Positions 57,391 to 64,000 of a DNA stretch of 64,000 nucleotides are shown piece after piece. Position 1 is the first letter of the stretch. Each line of letters begins with the position of its first letter. Made by a program: the position numbers and the translations under genes. The stretch is from Antedon bifida. Lineage: Eukaryota > Echinodermata > Crinoidea > Comatulida > Antedonidae. The notes beneath the pieces were generated by a model. It was not told where the DNA came from and did no database searches. It saw only the letters and a program-made list of their open reading frames with translations. Location: the NCBI GenBank assembly GCA_963402885.1, contig OY727102.1, positions 20,460,001 through 20,524,000 of the forward strand, read 5' to 3'.

Positions 57391-60300
57391 TTAGTCGACC
57401 ATCGGTTCGTCGATTCCACCTGGCATGTTCATATCAATACCCTCATCAGGTATGCTTGGACTTCTTGCTTCAACCTATGAATGAATTGTATAAAAAATAA
57501 GTTGATTTTGTTAACGCACCACTAGACTTATAAAATATTTGAGTCGAACAGTTATGGCATTATGCGCATGCTCAAATATGTGCAGAATGACTCTTCAACT
57601 CGATAGCTGCATAACCAAAACGAAAATTCTCTACATAATGAGTTAAGTGATGAGAGTTATCAGAATAGGTATAGAGAACTTTCAAGTTGCGACGACCTAT
57701 AGGTCCTACGCATAGATTTATCGCCTAGAAATGACGAGGAATCGTCCCACTCCCTGCGTGCGTACACATAATGACATGGTCTAACTTGTAGTTCCTAGTT
57801 CGTTTAGCTTCCTAATAATGAATGTTTAAATACCTTCACTGATATTATGTCTTTCTTATCATCGGCACTCTCTAATAAAAACAAAACATGGATATAGTCA
57901 GATGATTTTAATTATATATGACAGGATTTTTTATTTCGGTTTCCAGTATAATAATCAAGTAATGATTAACAGCGAATTGTACAGTTACTACCCCAGCCGT
58001 GTCCCCTTATCAGAAACTTACGCAATTGAGAACGTGAGATTGTTGTTATTTTGGATTGCTTAGATGATTTTCCACTTCGCTGTAATAATAATAATAATAA
58101 TTAAAAATTTACATTTTACATTATGATTCGAATTTTAATGAACAGAGAAAATACATGCAAGGAGATGTTATCAATTAATTGCTTTGTTATGTAATCTCAT
58201 GCATTTTGAAGTTTGTTTGATTTTGTTATGTTTATAGTAAGCCAATGTAATTGAAAAATGTTATAATGGCTAGTATTGTTCGTACCGAAATGTCCAGAGT
58301 CGAATGGATGTCTCCGTTGTTCAGTTGATTCTGTTTGCGTTTTCTTTCGAATGATGAACGAACCTATACAAGGTTTAATTGAAACAAAATGATCGTAATA
58401 AAGCTGCTATAGTGAAGAGTTCAGATTTATGATAAGTATAACGAACGCGGGGTGTAATGCAGCAGCTCTGTCTGAAATAAAATATTGTTTATTTTTCAAA
58501 CTGGAAAAAAATTGTATCTCCACTCATAGTGTAGTGTTTTTAGTCGCGTGCAACGCGACTCTACAGCTCACTAGGTCGGTCGGTTGGTCGGTCGGTCGGT
58601 TGGTTGGTCAGTAAACACTAACTTGAGCACGCGACTGCAGCCATGTATATGGCCTTGTTATATTATTCAGAGCATTTGTTAGTTTTCTATGCCTTAACGG
58701 TAGTGTATACATGGGACGTTACCATTTTTGTATCTTAACTACTGGCTTCGAATTAGATTAATAGTTCATAAAGCATGTTTTTAACTACGCGAATCAATTC
58801 GCGCGGATATAAACCGCTGGTAAATGCACATGCATGCGTTCACATTACTAATTCTTAGAACAAGAGACAACACTTTGCGATAAATAATGGAAAAACTTCC
58901 ATTTGCATTATGAGAGTTGTTTACGCCACAGCAAATTTAGCGCCGTTCGTCTAAACATATCCTAATGTCTACGCACCTCTGAGTTCATCAGGCAATAGAA
59001 TATGAAGATAAACAATCCTTGCAGAGAGTTGAGTATTGAGAAAATGTACTGAAACATCAGCGTTGCTGAGCCAATAGCAAACAACCCAAACACCCACGTG
59101 ATTCCTAGAATCGGCAGAAGAACCACTATGCCCTTGATAGTTGCCCTGATCAATTTTAAAATAAGTTAAATAATGTCATAGGAAAATATTTGTTGTTGTT
59201 GATTATACAGTACTACTAAAATGACTGCTTTAAAGTCTAGTATATGCATATTCGTTCCATATTAACTAAAAAAACACACGTTTCCAAACTATCATCTCAG
59301 GTGCCAACACCGTCATAATGTTCAGAATCAAAGTATTGACGATATTATACAGCAACCGAAACACGTTCCCTTTTTCTACATAATTATAAACTACACTAAA
59401 TACACTGAATTACTGCAGTAATTAAGAAGAACAACATACTTTGCCGCTACAATGTCATCGTCACTTTTGTTGGTTGCCCGTTTGATGATTCGTACCACTA
59501 GAACTAATACCATAAAGTTTATCTAAACTCAATAGAAGAAAAACATCTTCATTAGTATATTTGAACAAACAGCAGTTTTAAGAACATTGTAGGCAGTGGC
59601 GTAACGAAGAGGCCTAGCTGAGGCCACTGGTTTAGTAAACCTAAGTGGCCCTCCAAGTTCCAACACTGGAGGCCTCGGGCGTTTTTAGCCTTTTCGGCAT
59701 ATTTTAATGCTTATTTTAATATTTTTCCTCTTGGCACTGCTCATGGGCCCCATAAGCTCCGGAGCCCCGGTGTTTAGCCAGCGAGCGCTCATGGCTGTTA
59801 CGCCACTGTTTGTAGGACAATGTTGTTAGCGTTTCGGTGGAACATAGAGAAATTAACAACCACCACCACCGTGGTTATGGTGTAATGTAATAAAGTACAC
59901 CACCAAGAAAAAAAAGTTCACTTTTCACTCGTTTCACAGGAAACAAGTGTTCCCCTAAGAGGGGTGTCTCAAACATAATTGAGTGCACCTACCAAAATAA
60001 TCAGTAGTGCCGGACCAACAAATGCCCAGATTAGACCAGACTCGACATCCAACCAACAACTGAAAATACATATTAAAAACAATTAGGCCTACCACTACGT
60101 TAAATTAATCGTAACATATCTCGCGTATGTGTTAAATAAATTAACCATCTTGATATTTCACTGTAAACAACTTTGAAGCACAAACAAACATTCTGCCACA
60201 GAATTAAACGGCAAGTGAGAAAACCATGATTTAATTTACTAACACGATATGCGTATTGGCGCGCGCGCAGATGATGATACTGTGGATTTTTTGGATGTGT

Positions 60301-63300
60301 GGGTCCCGCAATTCCATAAAATGTTATATAAAACAAAAAAACTTCTTAAGGATTTTTGATAGTCCTTGCATTGAACACGGATATGCGCCCTGGATGGAGT
60401 ACGATATCTTTTTACGTGGTGGTATCTATATTTAATACTTATTTGAAATCTCACCTGGTATCATTTCCGTAGCCATCCAGATTGGCCCCAACCGACACAC
60501 CTACTACCACAATCGGAACAGCCCAACCCACTATGAAGTAGTAGTTGAAATCAATGTTCTCACTGCCAAATACCCGAATGATCATGACGTACATGTGTAT
60601 ACCTTCCACTAACATCCAAGCAAAGACCGACAGAAAAGAGAAGTGGAGAATCACCGCAATAGTCGTGCAAAGTTCCTGAAAAGCAATCAACAGGGATATT
60701 ATCATTCGTGCCATCAACAACCGGCTACGAGGCATTTGCGTAGCCCGGAGGCATGAGGCCCGGCGGTTTTAGCATTTTCGACATATTTAATGCCTGTTTT
60801 TTCCTCTAGGCACTGCTTAGGAGCCCCATAAGCTCCAGGGCAGCTCATAGCTGTTACGCCACTGCTACAAAGTATAAAAAACTTCAAAAACTTACGGGCG
60901 GTTTTGTTAAATTCAAGCCAACCAGCATAAAGGATTCAGCAACCAGGAGCGTAGCGCACAAGCAAACGTGGATTTTTATTCGGTCAGTCAACCTATTAAA
61001 TATTTAAAAATGAAAACAAAGTTATTTGTGTTTTTGATTGGTTTTTGCGTATGATAAAAGATAAAAAGAATCATTGAGTTCATGCTTGTAAACCAGCATT
61101 TTTCTTTCGAAAAAAATTAGCAAGCAAGTTAAGTCAATAATCTGAACATAATACTGAGCATTTATAAAACTCTCAATTTTTTAAGTTTTAAGAAGAGACT
61201 TAGTTACATTAAGGAGTGACGGATGTGAAACGGAAGCCACAGTTCCAGATCAATAGCACTTGTTTTGTTTTTGGAGGTGATAACATAAATAAGTTCATGT
61301 CGGAAGGAATTCCTGGACATGGCGGAACAATACTAGAAATAACAAAGTCACGGACGCCCAATGATGCACTAGTATATTTAGAGACCTATTTTAGAAGCAC
61401 AACTCTAAAAACATCACCGTACTATGACACCATTGTCAGGCATGTCAAGCCAGATATTACCAGGAAAGAGTTCTCTGGTGATTACTATAAGCCTACTGTC
61501 TTATTTTGTTTAAATCGTACGATTGGATATGTATAAAAAACATGACATACCCTACGTAAGTGAACGTAGCAAGGGCTACAGATAGAGCCACTATCGACAC
61601 TCCACAGCCGATATACATTATCCAGGAGAGGGCAGTTTCATGTTTAGTGTCCACCTAAAAAAAGTTACCATCAAATGACACTCTCAAATAATTTAAGAAC
61701 AGTACAGAGCAAAATTATTTGACACAACAATAACACATTGATTACATTAATGTCAAACTTACACCATAATTATACATCTTATATAATAAAATTTGAAATA
61801 ATGTTGTGTTTTTTTCTCTCACAAGCGATGGATTTATCGAACTACAGTATCGCTTTTCTTTGGAAAAACACTTACTTTGCGTCTACTTTTTTGCATTGCG
61901 TCTATAGTGTGAACCAAGCTTGACTCTACTACTTAATAACTTTCATTAGTTTAATTTTACTCATTTTTTCATTCTTAAAACATTAAACAACAATTATGTA
62001 ACTTTCTTACATTTATATTATTTTAATCTCATAGCTAACTCTTTAGGTACATTATTAGTGTTATTGTTGTATTACCTCAACGTCATTGTCAGTAACTTTC
62101 ATCAATACTGCAAAACTTGTGGTGTGGTTGCAACTGCAGTTCGAATGACGTAAGTTGGTTGCAACCTCTGTAGTGCATCCAAAAGTACTCCAATGGCTAC
62201 ACATTTTTATACAAAGAAGAAGTGTTTCAAATAAAAATAAATAAGGACCAACTTTAACGTGGCTGGTTGGTTCATACAATCGTTTATTGTTTTTACAATT
62301 CTAAATAATCAAGCATAGAGCATATTTGTACATTTTCTTACATGGGTTCCTTTGTTTCGTCGATAAAAGAACAAGCAAAACCAGCATGCTTTCCATTTTG
62401 TTCAATTGAGCTCAGATTTGGCTTAAACATTCAAGAAAAAAAACATTAAATTAATTTTCAGGAACATGTTTTCATTACTAAGCATGTCATTTAGATTTAA
62501 TTCTAAGTACATCATTGCTGATGGTAATAACAATATTGATTTATAAGGTAATATTACGTACTTTTGTTTAAAGCCAAACTAGACGATGTGTATTTGAAAG
62601 TAAAAACATATAAATGAAAGGCGCACACTTGTACTTACAAAGGTATGTGCTAAGGTGAAGTTGATAGGTACAGACATTACCATTCCATTATTGATGAAGC
62701 GAATGATCAAAATACTGCTCACGGTTTTCGTTATTTCTTCCGGTTCTTCTTCCTCGTTGTCTTTACTGAGATTTAAGAAAAAATGTTAAAATCATCGTAC
62801 TACTACAATATTACAAATCGACACAAATATAGCAATGCATTGTCTCATTCGAATACGAGTTTATTTAATGGACAACGAAAAATCAGAAAAAGAAAGAAGT
62901 AAATTCAAAATCAAATTAGAGACGAACGAAAGAACGTTTTTGATGAAGTAAACCAAACAGACTACGGTACCAGACTATGAGTTTTATTTGTACTCACCTG
63001 ACATTTCTGTTGGGGTTATCTGGACCATATCCACCAGAGTACAGCAACACAACAAACGATAAAGTGTCTAAAATAATGTCATTTTTGTTCAGAATAGACA
63101 GTGAGTTAACTTAACTCTATTTAAACTTAAATGTTAAATTTTAACTTAAAATACATAGTTTATTTTATTACAACAGTTAATACCCAATACATAAGGCATA
63201 CTAGGCTTAATTAAATAAATAAGTAACATTTAGGCGTGAATTACCATCTTGCTCAACATCGGAAATGTCGACACTTAGTTTGTTGAAATTATCTTCTTCA

Positions 63301-63604
63301 TTTCCGTTATCAGTTGTAAATGTATCAAGTCCAAATTCTATGACGTCATCCGCGTTTGTATCTTTAGTGTATGTACCAAGGTATACCTCTAACAATTTAT
63401 TAAAAAATAATTTTAAAAAATATTATGAAATATAATATTATGAACAAACAAAATGATTTGCCAAATACTATCAAAACAGTCAGTCGTACCTGTATCAGTA
63501 GTAGATATAACAATGGTTTCGTCTTCCGAGTTTTCGTTGAAACTGACAGCAGCGTTTGAAAAAGTCTTCTCCATGGATGCGACAACATTTGCAAAATCGT
63601 CTTC
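57391..63604 (-). CDS. Adhesion G-protein-coupled receptor, C-terminal 551 aa (5' part outside window)
   Basis: Sixteen exons in transcription order: 63604-63490, 63388-63245, 63067-62998, 62765-62639, 62421-62342, 62196-62076, 61654-61551, 60992-60896, 60675-60455, 60059-59993, 59522-59440, 59145-58977, 58363-58286, 58079-58022, 57871-57834, 57474-57391; all phases agree. They give GAIN-like sequence ([13 protein letters not shown]), a GPS ([26 protein letters not shown]), then helices: TM1 [22 protein letters not shown]2 ending [12 protein letters not shown]3 [14 protein letters not shown]4 [22 protein letters not shown]5 [22 protein letters not shown]6 [21 protein letters not shown]7 [21 protein letters not shown] short basic tail ends GIDEPMVD. 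Such receptors sense contact or matrix ligands and are usually self-cleaved at the GPS. Ectodomain type is unknown because it is off the edge. Confidence 0.9.
58540..58620. repeat. CCGA-type microsatellite element with hairpin, copy 3
   Basis: TAGTCGCGTGCAACGCGACT then CTACAGCTCACTAGGTCGGT and (GGTC/GGTT)n: the reverse complement of the element at 53095-53195. It lies in a tail intron of the adhesion GPCR gene. Confidence 0.7.
59594..59808. mobile_element. hAT-like MITE family 5, copy 1 (GPCR intron)
   Basis: Ends CAGTGGCGTAAC and GTTACGCCACTG are 12-bp perfect inverted repeats. Flanks ATTGTAGG (59586-59593) and TTTGTAGG (59809-59816) match in 7 of 8 positions, an 8-bp target-site duplication typical of hAT elements. 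No coding capacity. Confidence 0.8.
60724..60864. mobile_element. hAT-like MITE family 5, copy 2, left end degraded
   Basis: Shares TTTTAGCATTTTCGACATAT, CCCCATAAGCTCC and GCTGTTACGCCACTG with copy 1, same orientation. It lies in the intron between the TM2 and TM3 exons. Confidence 0.7.
61210..61536 (+). other. Unassigned open frame antisense in a GPCR intron
   Basis: Open from a TAA at 61210 to a stop at 61534-61536, about 106 codons, on the strand opposite the GPCR and between its TM1 and TM2 exons. The translation looks protein-like ([20 protein letters not shown], then [20 protein letters not shown]), but the first ATG is about 27 codons in and I recognise no family. It could be a retroposed gene fragment or an antisense exon. 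Confidence 0.25.
61824..61921. mobile_element. MITE family 3, copy 3, partial
   Basis: CACAAGCGATGGATTTATCG and the terminal TGCATTGCGTCTATAGTGTG then AACCAAGCTTGA match the right half of copies at 11931 and 38442. Confidence 0.5.
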
Positions 63605-63652
63605 CTGACAAAACGGACAAATGATGTGAACAATTTATGTGAAGCTTTTAAG

Positions 63653-63767
<115 letters not shown>

Positions 63768-63898
63768 ATCATAAATATAAATAAGCATTGATAAATAAAT
63801 CCATTTATTTTTCGTGAGCGTGAGTGTTGTAAATATAAACTTCCATAACCCGTCTCGCACATTTATTTACATCGATATTTCTAGACTTTGAATTTCTC

Positions 63899-64000
63899 AA
63901 AGCTCTGTCTACACTATCAAACTAGTTTGACAAAAAGTATGATGTGCCCATGGTTGTGATATGCCCATATATAGTAGTGATATGACATCATTTTCATATA
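63899..64000. mobile_element. MITE family 1, copy 6, runs off the window
   Basis: Begins AAAGCTCTGTCTACACTATC then AAACTAGTTTGACAAAAAGT, followed by GATGTGCCCATGG and GATATGACATCATTTTCATA. It is the right end of the family in opposite orientation, cut by the window edge. Confidence 0.75.

Overview
The window is animal nuclear DNA: intron-rich, AT-rich, with GT/AG introns and many short inverted-repeat transposons. The palindromic word TAGGCCTA is scattered throughout. Together with four protein-coding genes of deuterostome type, this suggests a marine invertebrate deuterostome, most likely an echinoderm. That assignment is inference; no species marker is present.

Layout. 1-3084: upstream DNA. 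3085-35986 (+): one very large gene that I could splice by eye into 66 coding exons with every phase agreeing. It encodes about 4787 residues: a short lysine-rich leader, a plakin-type helical domain, and a rod of roughly 40 spectrin repeats, with no calponin-homology, SH3, plakin-repeat, EF-hand, Gas2 or KASH region. 36000-42500: intergenic, rich in MITEs. 42531-46358 (+): a 4-exon 2'-5'-oligoadenylate-synthase-like gene whose catalytic aspartates are all replaced; a broken LINE reverse transcriptase sits antisense in its last intron. 47524-50402 (-): a complete 4-exon NXPE-family gene. 50403-57390: repeats, including a palindromic minisatellite, a tRNA-headed SINE and duplicated transposon segments. 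57391-63604 (-): the 3' sixteen coding exons of an adhesion GPCR (GAIN/GPS, seven membrane helices, tail); its 5' part lies beyond the window.

The main discovery candidate is the architecture of the plakin rod. Its exons fall into an 11-exon cassette (about 233, 234, 147, 426, 321, 115, 215, 318, 167, 160, 214 bp; 850 codons, about eight spectrin repeats) present three times in full and once without its first two exons. Each cassette ends with a serine/basic linker. The distal rod repeats a smaller three-exon, two-repeat subunit. Transposons sit in different introns in different cassettes, so the duplications look older than the insertions.

The four genes share no evident pathway: a cytolinker-like rod protein, an OAS-fold pseudoenzyme, a secretory-pathway NXPE protein and a surface receptor.
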